From assembly GCA_913020295.1 (NCBI GenBank), contig CAJWAA010000002.1, forward strand, positions 1 through 64,000: 64,000 nucleotides of DNA, read 5' to 3'. Every line of letters begins with the position of its first letter. Position 1 is the first letter of the stretch. Shown in pieces: positions 50,518 through 60,900 of the stretch. The position numbers and the translations under genes are program-made. The DNA is from an uncultured Flavobacteriaceae bacterium (lineage in GTDB: Bacteria > Bacteroidota > Bacteroidia > Flavobacteriales > Flavobacteriaceae). Below the pieces are notes generated by a model. It searched no databases, had not been told where the DNA came from, and saw only the letters and a list, made by a program, of their open reading frames with translations.

Positions 50518-52821
50518 ATGACCAGAAAGCGTTCCCAACAACCCATATTTTCGGAAGAAAAAAAACAACACATCAGAAAAAGACAAATTCTTTTGGGAAG
50601 TTTTTTCCTGTTGTTAGGGTTTTTGATGACTGTTTCATTTATTTCTTTTTTATTCCACCACCAATCAGATCAAAGCACCATAGAATTATTTTTTGACAAA
50701 AAGGTTCAGTCACAAAATATTTTAAATAAAATTGGAGCCCTGATAAGTCACTTTTTTGTCTATCAATTATTTGGAATATCTGTTTTTATACTCCCATATC
50801 TACTTTGCTATTGGGGTTATTTACTTTTTTTTGATCGTGTTAAAAAAGATCTAATTATCCACTGTAGTTGGGCAATGCTTTATTTGATTTGTTTGTCTGT
50901 ATTTTTCGGATTTTACCACATTGATTCTCCTTTATTAGGTGGGTTGGTTGGCTACGAAATTAATAGTTTTCTTGTAGCATATCTTGGAAAAGTTGGTGTA
51001 TCAGGTTTTCTCATTTTTATATTGATTGCCATATTAGTAATCCAATGGAAATTCACTCCAGAAAAAGCCATATTGTTTTTTAGATCCATTGTTAAAAAGG
51101 AAGAGACAACCCATGAAGTTGGTATCGAAAATAGCTTAGATTTAGAAATCGATGATTTTATTGAAGAGACCGATCAAGATATTGACATAAACCAAGTCGA
51201 CCCCGTTGAGGTTGAAAAATCAACATCAGAAGATGAAATTACTATGGAGGTGGAAACTTATAAAGAAGAAGAAAGTTTGACTGACAATTTAGCTCAATCT
51301 TTAGTTGAGAAACATGGTTTTTTCGATCCAAAATTGGAATTGAGTAAGTACCGTTTTCCCAATCATGACCTACTAAAAGATTACGGAGAAAATTCAATCA
51401 CCATCGATCAAGAGGAACTGGAATTGAATAAAAATAAAATTGTTGAAACTTTAAAAAATTATAACATTGGTATCTCAAAAATTAAAGCAACAGTTGGACC
51501 TACGGTAACACTTTATGAGATAGTTCCAGAGGCGGGAATTAGGATCTCCAAAATCAAAAATTTAGAGGATGACATCGCTCTTTCACTCTCCGCATTAGGG
51601 ATAAGAATAATCGCTCCCATTCCTGGAAAGGGAACCATAGGAATTGAAGTCCCCAACCAGAAACCAAGTATAGTTTCAATGCGCTCTGTTATCACCTCTA
51701 ACAAATTTCAAACGGCTGAAATGGAGTTACCTTTAGCCTTGGGTAAAAACATCAGTAACGAAACTTTTGTTGTGGATTTGACCAAAATGCCACACTTGCT
51801 AATGGCTGGGGCAACAGGTCAAGGAAAATCGGTAGGATTAAATGCTGTTCTTACCTCATTGCTATACAAAAAACATCCAGCTGAAATCAAATTCGTTTTG
51901 GTCGATCCCAAAAAAGTAGAGCTTAATATATACAGTAAAATTGAGCGTCATTACTTGGCCAAATTACCCAATACGGAAGAAGCCATTATTACAGATAATA
52001 CTAAAGTTATACATACACTGAATTCACTATGTATAGAAATGGACAATAGATACGAATTGCTCAAAAATGGAATCTGTCGTAACCTAAAGGAATATAATCA
52101 AAAGTATCGAGAGCGAAAATTAAATCCTGAGGACGGACATAACTTTTTACCTTACATTGTACTGGTAGTAGATGAGTTTGCCGACCTGATCATGACCGCA
52201 GGAAAAGAAGTTGAGACTCCTATTGCTCGATTGGCACAATTAGCGAGAGCTGTGGGGATTCACCTGATAATTGCCACCCAAAGGCCCTCAGTAAATGTCA
52301 TTACTGGAATTATCAAAGCAAACTTTCCCGCCAGAATTGCTTTTAGGGTGACATCAAAAATAGACTCACGTACCATCCTGGATTCAGGAGGGGCTGATCA
52401 ATTGATTGGCCGTGGAGATATGCTCTACACGCAGGGTAACGACTTGACTCGAATTCAATGTGCTTTTGTAGACACACCAGAAGTTCAAAAGATTTCAGAT
52501 TATATTGGATCGCAAATGGGATACTCCAGCGCTTATGTTTTGCCCGAATACATTGAAGAAAATTCCAGTAGTTTGGACCTTGATCCCTCAGAAAGAGACG
52601 ATCTCTTTAGAGAAGCTGCAGAGGTAATTGTTACAGCTCAACAGGGATCTGCATCTCTCCTGCAAAGAAAACTCAAACTTGGTTATAACAGGGCCGGAAG
52701 AATTATCGACCAGATGGAGGTTGCGGGAATTGTGGGGCCGTTTGAGGGAAGTAAGGCAAGACAAGTCCTGATATCCGATTTAAATGCACTTGATGTGTTT
52801 TTGAATAATGAAGATGTATAA
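50518..52821 (+). CDS. ftsK: FtsK/SpoIIIE DNA translocase
   Basis: A septum-anchored DNA pump of 767 residues that moves the chromosome terminus during division and activates dimer resolution. The N-terminal 180 residues contain about four membrane segments; an acidic linker (about 200-255, rich in Glu and Asp) follows; the alpha domain precedes the RecA-like motor, with Walker A GATGQGKS at residues 431-438 and Walker B YIVLVVDEFADLIMTAG. The C-terminal gamma winged helix (SASLLQRKLKLGYNRAGRII) that reads orienting DNA motifs is present. It starts a conserved-looking string with lolA, lptF/G-like and ribB. Confidence 0.96.
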   Translation: MTRKRSQQPIFSEEKKQHIRKRQILLGSFFLLLGFLMTVSFISFLFHHQSDQSTIELFFDKKVQSQNILNKIGALISHFFVYQLFGISVFILPYLLCYWGYLLFFDRVKKDLIIHCSWAMLYLICLSVFFGFYHIDSPLLGGLVGYEINSFLVAYLGKVGVSGFLIFILIAILVIQWKFTPEKAILFFRSIVKKEETTHEVGIENSLDLEIDDFIEETDQDIDINQVDPVEVEKSTSEDEITMEVETYKEEESLTDNLAQSLVEKHGFFDPKLELSKYRFPNHDLLKDYGENSITIDQEELELNKNKIVETLKNYNIGISKIKATVGPTVTLYEIVPEAGIRISKIKNLEDDIALSLSALGIRIIAPIPGKGTIGIEVPNQKPSIVSMRSVITSNKFQTAEMELPLALGKNISNETFVVDLTKMPHLLMAGATGQGKSVGLNAVLTSLLYKKHPAEIKFVLVDPKKVELNIYSKIERHYLAKLPNTEEAIITDNTKVIHTLNSLCIEMDNRYELLKNGICRNLKEYNQKYRERKLNPEDGHNFLPYIVLVVDEFADLIMTAGKEVETPIARLAQLARAVGIHLIIATQRPSVNVITGIIKANFPARIAFRVTSKIDSRTILDSGGADQLIGRGDMLYTQGNDLTRIQCAFVDTPEVQKISDYIGSQMGYSSAYVLPEYIEENSSSLDLDPSERDDLFREAAEVIVTAQQGSASLLQRKLKLGYNRAGRIIDQMEVAGIVGPFEGSKARQVLISDLNALDVFLNNEDV

Positions 52822-52830
52822 ATTTGCATT

Positions 52831-53472
52831 ATGAAATTTAAAAATTACTTTTTGTTTTTATTTATCGGAAGTGTCATTACTGTTTGGACACAGACCCCTA
52901 TCGAAGCACAAAATTTATTGGAATTAGCTTCCAAGCAAATGGAAAGTTATGAAAATATTGAATTCGAATTCAGTTATACACTTAACAACCGTACGGAGCA
53001 AATCAATCAGGAAAGTTCAGGGAAGGTAACTATAGCAGAGGATAAATATAAATTAAAGTTTCTTGACGGAATACAGCTTTTTGATGGAAAAGTATTATAT
53101 ACAATCGTTCCAGAAAATGAAGAAATAACCATTACCCAAGCTAATGATGATGAAGATTTTGGTATAAACCCCAAGGAATTATTAAAATTTCATAAAAAAG
53201 GATATGATTACCATTGGGACATTAGTCAAAGGGTAATGGGAAAAAACATTCAATTCGTAAAACTGATTCCAACTAAAGAAGATGGGGATATCGTTTCCTT
53301 GTTGTTAGGGATCGACACGCAAAAAAATCATTTATATAAATTAATTGAAGTGGGAGAAAATGGTACCGTTACCACACTTACCATTAATCAAATAAAAGTA
53401 GATGGTTCCCTTCCAGAAAATTTCTTCGTTTTTAACCAAGACGACTATCCCAATTATTATATCAACAATTAG
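52831..53472 (+). CDS. LolA-like outer-membrane lipoprotein carrier protein
   Basis: A 213-residue periplasmic protein. The N terminus MKFKNYFLFLFIGSVITVWT is a signal peptide. The rest follows the LolA-like open barrel pattern: ELASKQMESYENIEFEFSYTL, GKVTIAEDKYKLKFLDGIQLFDGK, then alternating strands and a C-terminal TINQIKVDGSLPENFFVF, which matches the end of LolA-family proteins. It would shuttle lipoproteins to the outer membrane. It starts nine bases after ftsK and ends four bases before the permease gene, so all three are probably co-transcribed. Confidence 0.85.
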   Translation: MKFKNYFLFLFIGSVITVWTQTPIEAQNLLELASKQMESYENIEFEFSYTLNNRTEQINQESSGKVTIAEDKYKLKFLDGIQLFDGKVLYTIVPENEEITITQANDDEDFGINPKELLKFHKKGYDYHWDISQRVMGKNIQFVKLIPTKEDGDIVSLLLGIDTQKNHLYKLIEVGENGTVTTLTINQIKVDGSLPENFFVFNQDDYPNYYINN

Positions 53473-53476
53473 AGCA

Positions 53477-54925
53477 TTGAAAATACTTGATCGCTACATA
53501 ATCATTCAGTATTTAATTCGCCTAATCAGTGTATTTGCTATCTGTATGTTAATTTTTGTGGTACAAACCTTTTGGTTATATATTGACGATCTCGCTGGAA
53601 AAGGTTTGGATTTCGAAACGATTTTTAAATTTTTGATTTACTTTGTCCCCAAGCTAATCCCCATCGTACTTCCCCTATCAATATTATTAGCCTCTTTAAT
53701 GACTTTCGGGAGCCTTGCAGAAAATTATGAATTTGCTGCAATGAAATCGACCGGAATCTCACTAGTCCGTTGTATGACGGGTTTATTTTTTATTCATGTT
53801 GTAATCGGTATTGGAAGTTTTTACTTTTCCAATCATGTTATCCCATATGGAGAATTGAAATCCTATAATTTAAGAAGAAACCTGGCCAAGTTAAAACCGG
53901 CCATCGCCATCCGAGAAGGAATTTTTAATGATCTAGGACAAATGAGTATCAAAGTAAATCGCAAGTATGGAGAAAATAAAAGATTACTTGAAGATGTGAT
54001 CATTCACGAAAAAACAAATGATTATAAAAATCGAATTGTCATAAAAGCCAAAAATGGAGAATTAAAAAGTAAAACTACTGATGCAACCCTTCAACTGGTT
54101 TTGTATGATGGAAATCGTTATGAAGAAATTGTAGGTAAAAATTATGAAGAGCGAATGAGGTTTCCTCATGCAAAAGTCCATTTCGAAGAATATGTTATGA
54201 ATATTGACTTGTCTAAATTCAATAACGTAGATCTAAACGAAGAGAATTATACAACTACCTACAAAATGCAAAAAGTAAATCATTTAAAAAAAAGTATCGA
54301 CACCTTGGAACGTGATTTTAGTAACCAGAGAAAAATATTTAGTGAAAACTTTAACAAAAAACACTACGGTAGCCAGATAAAATCAATGAAAAAAGAGTAT
54401 AACTATTTTAAAGATTCACTTATAAATGCAAATATTCTCAATATCATTAAAGCAAATGATGATTGGAAAACCGATCAAATTCTTGAGACGTCTTTAGGTG
54501 ATGTCAGGGGAATTTTGAGAATTTTGGAGAATAAAAAGCGAAACTTTTTTGTATTTCAGAAATTAATCAACTTACACAAAATGATCATGCTTGACAAATT
54601 CACTTTAATTTTCTCATGTATCTTTCTATTCTTGATCGGAGCTTCTCTGGGGGCAATCATTAAAAAAGGTGGATTGGGATTACCTCTGGTGTTATCTGTA
54701 TTAATTTTTCTATCCTATCATTATATTGGAATCTTTGCAAAGAATGCTGCAGAGGACAACAGTATCAATCCGGTTTTAGCCAGTTGTTTATCTTCAATAG
54801 TTTTGGCTCCTTTTGCTTTTTATTTGACAAAAAGAGCTTCATTTGACGAGGGATTTGTCAATTTGGATTTTATAATGGTTCCTATTCAAAAAATGTATTC
54901 CAAACATTTCGGGTCAAAATCATAA
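53477..54925 (+). CDS. LptF/LptG-family permease
   Basis: A YjgP/YjgQ-family membrane protein (482 aa) of the LPS export ABC complex. Two membrane segments near the N terminus (LIRLISVFAICMLIFVVQTF; LIPIVLPLSILLASLMTFG) and SLAENYEFAAMKSTGIS, a large periplasmic domain, and four C-terminal segments match LptF/G. A helical region of about 100 residues in the periplasmic part (VNHLKKSIDTLERDF) looks like an insertion relative to E. coli. I placed the start at a TTG (53477, LKILDRYIIIQYLI); an ATG in frame at 53402 lies inside the LolA-like gene and its extra residues do not fit the family. Confidence 0.87.
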   Translation: MKILDRYIIIQYLIRLISVFAICMLIFVVQTFWLYIDDLAGKGLDFETIFKFLIYFVPKLIPIVLPLSILLASLMTFGSLAENYEFAAMKSTGISLVRCMTGLFFIHVVIGIGSFYFSNHVIPYGELKSYNLRRNLAKLKPAIAIREGIFNDLGQMSIKVNRKYGENKRLLEDVIIHEKTNDYKNRIVIKAKNGELKSKTTDATLQLVLYDGNRYEEIVGKNYEERMRFPHAKVHFEEYVMNIDLSKFNNVDLNEENYTTTYKMQKVNHLKKSIDTLERDFSNQRKIFSENFNKKHYGSQIKSMKKEYNYFKDSLINANILNIIKANDDWKTDQILETSLGDVRGILRILENKKRNFFVFQKLINLHKMIMLDKFTLIFSCIFLFLIGASLGAIIKKGGLGLPLVLSVLIFLSYHYIGIFAKNAAEDNSINPVLASCLSSIVLAPFAFYLTKRASFDEGFVNLDFIMVPIQKMYSKHFGSKS

Positions 54926-54932
54926 AACATCT

Positions 54933-56063
54933 ATGCCAAAAATAATACTCAATACAATAGAGGAGGCAATTGCATCCATTAAAAGGGGAGAAATCATCAT
55001 AGTAGTTGATGATGAAGACCGAGAGAATGAAGGGGATTTTGTTGCGGCTGCTGAGGTAATTACTCCGGAAAAAATCAATTTTATGGCCACCAATGGTAGA
55101 GGGTTAATTTGTACACCGCTGACCGAAAAAAAATGTAAAAAATTAAAATTGGATCGAATGGTAAGTTCTACTTCAGATCCTATGGAAACAGCTTTTACAG
55201 TTTCAGTAGACTTTCGTGGTAATGACGTGACAACAGGTATTTCTGCTGAGGATCGCTCTAAAACTATTCGTGCATTGATCGATAAAAAAACCAGAGCTAT
55301 AGACCTGACTCGTCCGGGTCACGTATTTCCTTTAATTGCCAAGCAAGGTGGGGTTTTACGTCGCACTGGACATACAGAAGCCGCCATTGACTTTGCACGT
55401 TTAGCAGGATTCGAACCTGCTGGGGTAATCGTTGAGATTATGAATAATGACGGATCCATGGCTCGACTTCCGGAACTGTTAAAAGTTGCTCAAAAATTTG
55501 ATCTTAAAATTGTCTCAATTGAAGACTTGGTCGCATATCGGATGCAACACGATAGTTTGATTGAAAAAAAGAGTGATTTTAAAGTAGAAACTCGTTTTGG
55601 GCAATTCCGATTAAGAGCCTACCAACAAACGACGAATCAACAAATTCATTTGGCACTTACCAAAGGGAGTTGGGAAGAAAACGAAGCAGTTTTAACCCGT
55701 ATCAATTCTTTGAGAATCAGCAATGATGTTTTAAGCATGTTGACAGGAGAAATCACCAAAGGGTTGGATGATATTTTTTCTCTCATCAACCAAGCTGATA
55801 AAGGTGCGGTTATTTTTATCAACCAACAACAATCCTCAGAAAATTTGTTATCGAGAATCAAAACGCTAAAGGGTATGCAACAAAAAGGGGAGGTTGACAA
55901 AGCACCCCCAATATTGATGGACAGTAGGGATTTTGGAATCGGAGCGCAAATTTTACATAATCTTAAAATCAAAAATCTGAACTTAATTAGTAATTCTAGT
56001 AAAATGCCCAGAGTAGGTATTACGGGGTATGGTTTAAAAATAGTGGGGCATGTCAATTATTAA
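54933..56063 (+). CDS. ribB: RibB, 3,4-dihydroxy-2-butanone 4-phosphate synthase with degenerate RibA-like domain
   Basis: A 376-residue protein. Residues about 1-205 are the complete DHBP synthase domain for riboflavin synthesis: VVDDEDRENEGDFVAAAE (metal and substrate site), MATNGRGLICTPLT, TTGISAEDRSKTIRALID and RRTGHTEAAIDFARLAG. Residues 210-376 align in layout with GTP cyclohydrolase II and keep SRDFGIGAQILHNL, but the zinc-binding Cys motif and every cysteine of that domain are missing. This half is therefore unlikely to open GTP; a separate RibA should exist elsewhere. It starts seven bases after the permease gene and is followed by tRNA-Ser. Confidence 0.93.
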   Translation: MPKIILNTIEEAIASIKRGEIIIVVDDEDRENEGDFVAAAEVITPEKINFMATNGRGLICTPLTEKKCKKLKLDRMVSSTSDPMETAFTVSVDFRGNDVTTGISAEDRSKTIRALIDKKTRAIDLTRPGHVFPLIAKQGGVLRRTGHTEAAIDFARLAGFEPAGVIVEIMNNDGSMARLPELLKVAQKFDLKIVSIEDLVAYRMQHDSLIEKKSDFKVETRFGQFRLRAYQQTTNQQIHLALTKGSWEENEAVLTRINSLRISNDVLSMLTGEITKGLDDIFSLINQADKGAVIFINQQQSSENLLSRIKTLKGMQQKGEVDKAPPILMDSRDFGIGAQILHNLKIKNLNLISNSSKMPRVGITGYGLKIVGHVNY

Positions 56064-56141
56064 TTTTCACAAATTACTGTCTGATATTTTGTCTGAAAAT
56101 CAATGGGTTGGAAATCAATTAATATTATATTTGCACACCAA

Positions 56142-56229
56142 GGAGAAATGGCAGAGTGGTCGAATGCGGCAGTCTTGAAAACTGTTGAGGGTCATACCTC
56201 CGGGGGTTCGAATCCCTCTTTCTCCGCCA
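56142..56229 (+). tRNA. tRNA-Ser(UGA)
   Basis: An 88-base class II tRNA. Acceptor arms GGAGAAA (56142-56148) and TTTCTCC (56219-56225) pair perfectly; the anticodon loop CTTGAAA gives TGA; there is a long variable arm (TTGAGGGTCATACCTC region), the T arm has GGGGGTTCGAATCCCTC, the discriminator is G, and CCA is encoded (56227-56229). Confidence 0.97.
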
Positions 56230-56242
56230 AATAACTTTTTAA

Positions 56243-56275
56243 AAGCCCCTTTAAACATTAGGGGTTTATTTTTTT
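56243..56275 (+). terminator. Terminator after tRNA-Ser
   Basis: AAGCCCCT (56243-56250) pairs with AGGGGTTT (56260-56267, one G-T pair) around a 9-base loop, followed by a T-rich tract. Confidence 0.65.
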
Positions 56276-56294
56276 GGGTACGTTTTTGGGTGCG
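56271..56294 (+). repeat. 12-base tandem direct repeat 3' of tRNA-Ser
   Basis: TTTTTGGGTACG (56271-56282) is followed directly by TTTTTGGGTGCG (56283-56294); one base differs. It overlaps the terminator T tract, 45 bases past the tRNA end. The rest of 56295-56450 is AT-rich and holds nothing I can name. Confidence 0.6.
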
Positions 56295-56451
56295 GTTTAA
56301 CTAAAAGTTAGCTGTTTTTGGAGCTTCATAAGGCAGTTAATTGCAGAGTATGACATCCTAAGATAACTCCACAGCCTATTGCTTGTTTATTTAAATTTTA
56401 AAAAAACATTGTTTTTTCTGGTAAAAATATCTAATGAAACTAAATAGAATA

Positions 56452-56480
56452 AAAAAACCCTGCAAATTGCAGGGTTTTTT
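56452..56480. terminator. Bidirectional terminator after susD
   Basis: CCCTGC (56458-56463), loop AAATT, GCAGGG (56469-56474), flanked by an A run on the left and a T run on the right, so it should work in both directions. On the minus strand it ends the susCD transcript 18 bases after the susD stop. Confidence 0.9.
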
Positions 56481-56497
56481 AACTGAAAAAATATTAA

Positions 56498-57913
56498 TTA
56501 TTTAGTATCCCAAAAGATTGAAGTCTGTTGAGTATCATTACCACCGTTTGCGGCTTTAACATTAGCTCCATTAATAGTCTGTTCTGACTGAGGATATGTA
56601 TATCTCTTAGGAACAGGTAGATCTAAAGTACCAGCATTTGGTAGAGCTGGTGAATCAAATAATCTGTAAACGGTCCATCCTTCAAACCCTCTGTTATACA
56701 TTGCAATCCAAAATTGCTTGGCAATTTTTTCATGGTCAGTACCAGGTGCAGTTGCGAATGCAACGTTATCTTGAGCCAAATATGCAGTAGTGTGGTCACT
56801 TGAAACCCCCCACTCAGACATACTTGCAGTTATTCCATTCTCATAATGCTGAGCAGCAGTACCTCCAACAGAAAAGCCTCTTCTAGCTGCCTCTGCAAGA
56901 ATAAAACTCATTTCAGCATAATCCATCAATACACCCCTAAAATCTGCGGCATAAAGAGTTTGCGAAATGTGAGAATTATCGTTGAAAGGTGTAGACACTC
57001 CATAAGGACCACCCTGATAGGCACCATTAATTAATGAAGTAGGATCAAAAAACTTATCTGATCTTGGATCACTTAGATCATTCATTACGTTAACAAATGT
57101 GTCAGCAGGAATGAAATCCTGTCTTCCTGATTGAACAAGATCTTCCCAAAGTGGGTTTGTGTTAGGAGGGGAACTCTCAAACTGAAAATAAGCATTATCA
57201 GCGTTAGAGGATATTCCGCTTGCATAATTTGATTCTATCAAACTTTTAGCAGTAGCTTCATTTTGATCAACTAATCTGGAGCCCAATTTAACCAACAATG
57301 AGTGACCAAATTTTTTCCAGTGGGCTACTGAACCTGAGAAAATTAAGTCATCAGATGTGTAGCCTGTGCCTGACCCAGACAGTCCACTAACCGCAGCTTG
57401 AGCACGTGAAATTAAGTCAGCATAGATAGTTGCGTCATCGTCATATGCTGGAGCTAAGTTTGGTGTCTCAGCACCTGCTTTTAATGCTTCAGAATAAGGA
57501 ACATCACCGAATGCATCAACAAGCATCTGATAGGCATAAACTGATAGAAGCTCAATTTGAGCAATCTTAACAGCGTCCGAAACTAAATTTTTTGCATTAT
57601 CCAAATCACCAAGGACGTCCCTGTAAAACTCAGAGAACATATAATCGGGAATGCTTCTGTTTTGCATTTCATAGTTAGCTTCATCGGTATATTGGGTTTG
57701 TGTCCAATATTGAGCGTAAAGTCTAAAGTTGTTCACATTTACGTTAGTAGACTCTACAAAATCAATCAAACTATTTGTAGCTGATACAAATAATTGGGTA
57801 TCTGAAACCTCTGCGGGGGCATTAGGATTTTTATTTAAACCCTCATAGTCTTCGTCAGAGGAGCAACTCACTGTTAAAGCAAGCGCGAAAGTAAGAAATA
57901 TGAATTTTTTCAT
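56498..57913 (-). CDS. SusD/RagB-family outer-membrane lipoprotein
   Basis: A 471-residue surface lipoprotein that captures ligand and lids the SusC channel. MKKFIFLTFALALTVSCSS is a lipoprotein signal; the acidic EDYEGLNKNPNAP after it is typical. Helical segments with TPR-like character (FSEFYRDVLGDLDNAKNLV, AYQMLVDAFGDVPYSEALK) and SGRQDFIPADTFVNVMNDLSDPRSDKFFDP follow the SusD-like pattern. I used the ATG at 57913; an upstream in-frame start at 57958 overlaps susC and lacks a signal. It is 25 bases after susC. No glycanase or regulator is adjacent, so the ligand (glycan or peptide) cannot be inferred. Confidence 0.92.
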   Translation of the reverse strand: MKKFIFLTFALALTVSCSSDEDYEGLNKNPNAPAEVSDTQLFVSATNSLIDFVESTNVNVNNFRLYAQYWTQTQYTDEANYEMQNRSIPDYMFSEFYRDVLGDLDNAKNLVSDAVKIAQIELLSVYAYQMLVDAFGDVPYSEALKAGAETPNLAPAYDDDATIYADLISRAQAAVSGLSGSGTGYTSDDLIFSGSVAHWKKFGHSLLVKLGSRLVDQNEATAKSLIESNYASGISSNADNAYFQFESSPPNTNPLWEDLVQSGRQDFIPADTFVNVMNDLSDPRSDKFFDPTSLINGAYQGGPYGVSTPFNDNSHISQTLYAADFRGVLMDYAEMSFILAEAARRGFSVGGTAAQHYENGITASMSEWGVSSDHTTAYLAQDNVAFATAPGTDHEKIAKQFWIAMYNRGFEGWTVYRLFDSPALPNAGTLDLPVPKRYTYPQSEQTINGANVKAANGGNDTQQTSIFWDTK

Positions 57914-57938
57914 TTTAAATTGATATTTTGAATTCATT

Positions 57939-60900
57939 TTAGAAATTAAACCTGACATTTAAACCATAAGTTTTAACCGCAGGGAAAGCACCCGTTTGAT
58001 ATCCTTGACGATTGCCAGCGCCCAGTCCTGCTTCAGGATCTGTGTAAGGGGAATTTTTTGCGATTATCCACAAGTTTCGTCCCACAAATGCTACAGATGC
58101 ACTTGTAAATGGAGTTTCTGCTAGAACACTTTCTGGGAAAGTATATCCTAATTTTAATTCTCTTAGCTTAGCAAATGAAGCGTCATGAACATGCATCTCA
58201 TGAGGAGCTCCGATTGAGGTCCAACCTTCAGGGTTTGCATAAAAGTCGTATCTACTCATTACATCAGTGTTTTGAGTACCAGCAACGTTTGCTACACCAT
58301 CTGTTATCACTGCATTGTCGGGTAAAATAACTCCGTCTAGTCTTAATCCACCACCATTTGGAATGGTCAGTCTCATATCGTTACCCTTGTGGTTAAGTCC
58401 AACGGATCTGTCATAGGCCCCTGTTCCAAAACCATACCAGGTGTCAAGTGAGAAGAAGTCTCCTCCCTGCTGTATATCTATTAAAAAGCTTAAATCAAAG
58501 TTTTTATATGTAAAAGTATTTCTAACACTTCCAGTCCAATCTGGATTAATATCTCCAATAACGTTATCAGAATTAGATGTTCTTAAATAGTGAGCGTAAT
58601 CATAAGAGCCGCTTCTTACATTAAGAACTTTATTACCATTTGCATCTCTTACATATGCGTGACCACGAATTACACCATAGGGCTCACCAACTTGTCCTCC
58701 TATCTCTATACCACCTTGTGGTGACATGTATCCAAGATATTGGATAGCATTTCCAGTTGCATCGTTACCTAAACTGAGAATTTCAGACGTGTAAGTATTA
58801 TAGTTCATTGTAACATTCCAAGAAAAATCTGTAGTTCTGATCGGGTTAATTCTAACTAATGCCTCAAATCCTTTGTTTTCAATGCTTCCAGCATTTGTAA
58901 CAAGGCCTGAAAAACCAGTTGCAGGAGAAACCCCTAAAGAAGTTAACAAGTCATCAGTTGTTTTGTTATAAAATGAAAAATCAAAACTAAGCTTCCTATC
59001 TAGCATATTGATTTCTAATCCAATTTCATTTTCAGTTGTTGTCTCTGCTTTTAGATTAGAATTTGGTAGCGTGCTAGGATTGGATGCAGATGCAGCTCCA
59101 TTAATTGCTGGGTTAATCGTATAAGCTCTAAAAACATTATATGGTCCTGTGTCATTTCCAACAACAGCATGGTTTAATCTCAATTTAGCAAAAGAAATTA
59201 GATCGCTTTCAATAAGATTAGAAAGGATTGCAGAACCGGAAATTGAATAGTAATTATATGAGTTATTATCAATTGGTAAGGCAGATGACCTATCTCTTCT
59301 GTAAGTTCCTTCAGCATAGTAAGTATCACTAAGACCTAGACTAATAGATGTGTACATCCCCTCAACTTTTTTCTGTGCATCATATTGTGCGACGTCAGCA
59401 GCAGTTAAAGGATTCACTGAGTTTGTCAATGCAAAAATATTTGGGAAGTTAAGGCCTCCATTTGTTTGTGCAGTTGTATGATCCCAATTCTGAACTCTTA
59501 AATTATATCCGAAAATTGCAGATAAATCTATGTTATCGGTCAAATCTCTGGTGTAATCAACTATTAGGTCATAGTTGTACTCAGATCTTATTCTGTTTTG
59601 GGTTTGATATCCTGGTTGATCATCAAATAAATTTGCTCCTTTACCGCCTGTTCCTACTGCAACGTTTGCTCTTTGTTCTCTTGCCTCAGTTACATTGTCA
59701 AAAGTAACTCTACCTAATATATTTAGGTTTTCAGATAAATCATAAGCCAGTGAAACATTACCAAAATGTCTATTTCTTGAATCAGTAGTATAGTTATTGT
59801 ATCTAGACCAATATGGGTTATCAAAGTATAGAGGCTGGTGATTGGGAGATCCGTTAGGATCATCAGTATTGGTACCAATCATATTCCATGAATAGTTTTT
59901 TCCAGTTTCTTCGAAAACTCTTTTTTGCTCTAAAATGCTTGCACCAACTGCCCACCATTGTCTGAAACCTTGCATTGGATTAAGTCCGTCATATCCGGTT
60001 CCAAAACGACCAGTTGTTTGAGTATTAATAAAGCTAACAGATGCATCAGCAGATAACTTTCCAAAGTTTCTATTTGCTCTGAGTGTAACTGTATTTCTAT
60101 ACATCTGTGAGTTTGGAAGTACACCATCACTCTGAGCGTTAGTGTATCCCAATCTGTAGGATCCATTATCATCTCCTCCTTCAAATGAAATAGAGTTTTG
60201 TTGAGTTACATCTGTTTCAAAAAAGTCATTAGGTGTATCACTTGGTGCAACAGCCGGAGCAGTTTTTTGATAAAGATCTGTCCATTCAGGCACCATATTG
60301 AACCAATGATGAACTTCTTGACCAACAAGTTTTGGACCATATGATCCATCATCACCTGTGTAGAAAGCAGAATTGTTTCCCCATTGTCCATAATAATTTC
60401 CAGTCCACTGCTCACCAGCAGCAACAGTAGATGGGCCTATATAAGCTCTTCTGTATTGACCATATCCGTACCCATATGAATCTTGATAAACTGGTAGAGT
60501 TTCAAGATCAACATTACCTACAGTAATTTGAGAATTAACAGTAATGCCCATACCTTTCTTTTTAGAACCTTTTTTTGTTGTAATTAATATTACACCATTA
60601 GAAGCTCGAGAACCATAAAGGGCTGAAGCTGCGGCACCTTTAAGTACTGATACCGATTCGATATCTGAAGGATTTATATCCATTGCAGCATTACCAAAGT
60701 CAACACCACCTCGACCGGTTTGCATATCAGTGCTATTTCCTGTTGAATTGTCAATGGGTGTTCCGTCTATGACAAACAAAGCTTGGTTTGAGCCAGATAA
60801 AGAAGAGTAACCTCTAATTACTACGTTAGCTGAACCACCCATGGTATTGAATGATTGAACATCAAGTCCGGCAACTTCTCCTTGAAGAGCTTCAATAGGG

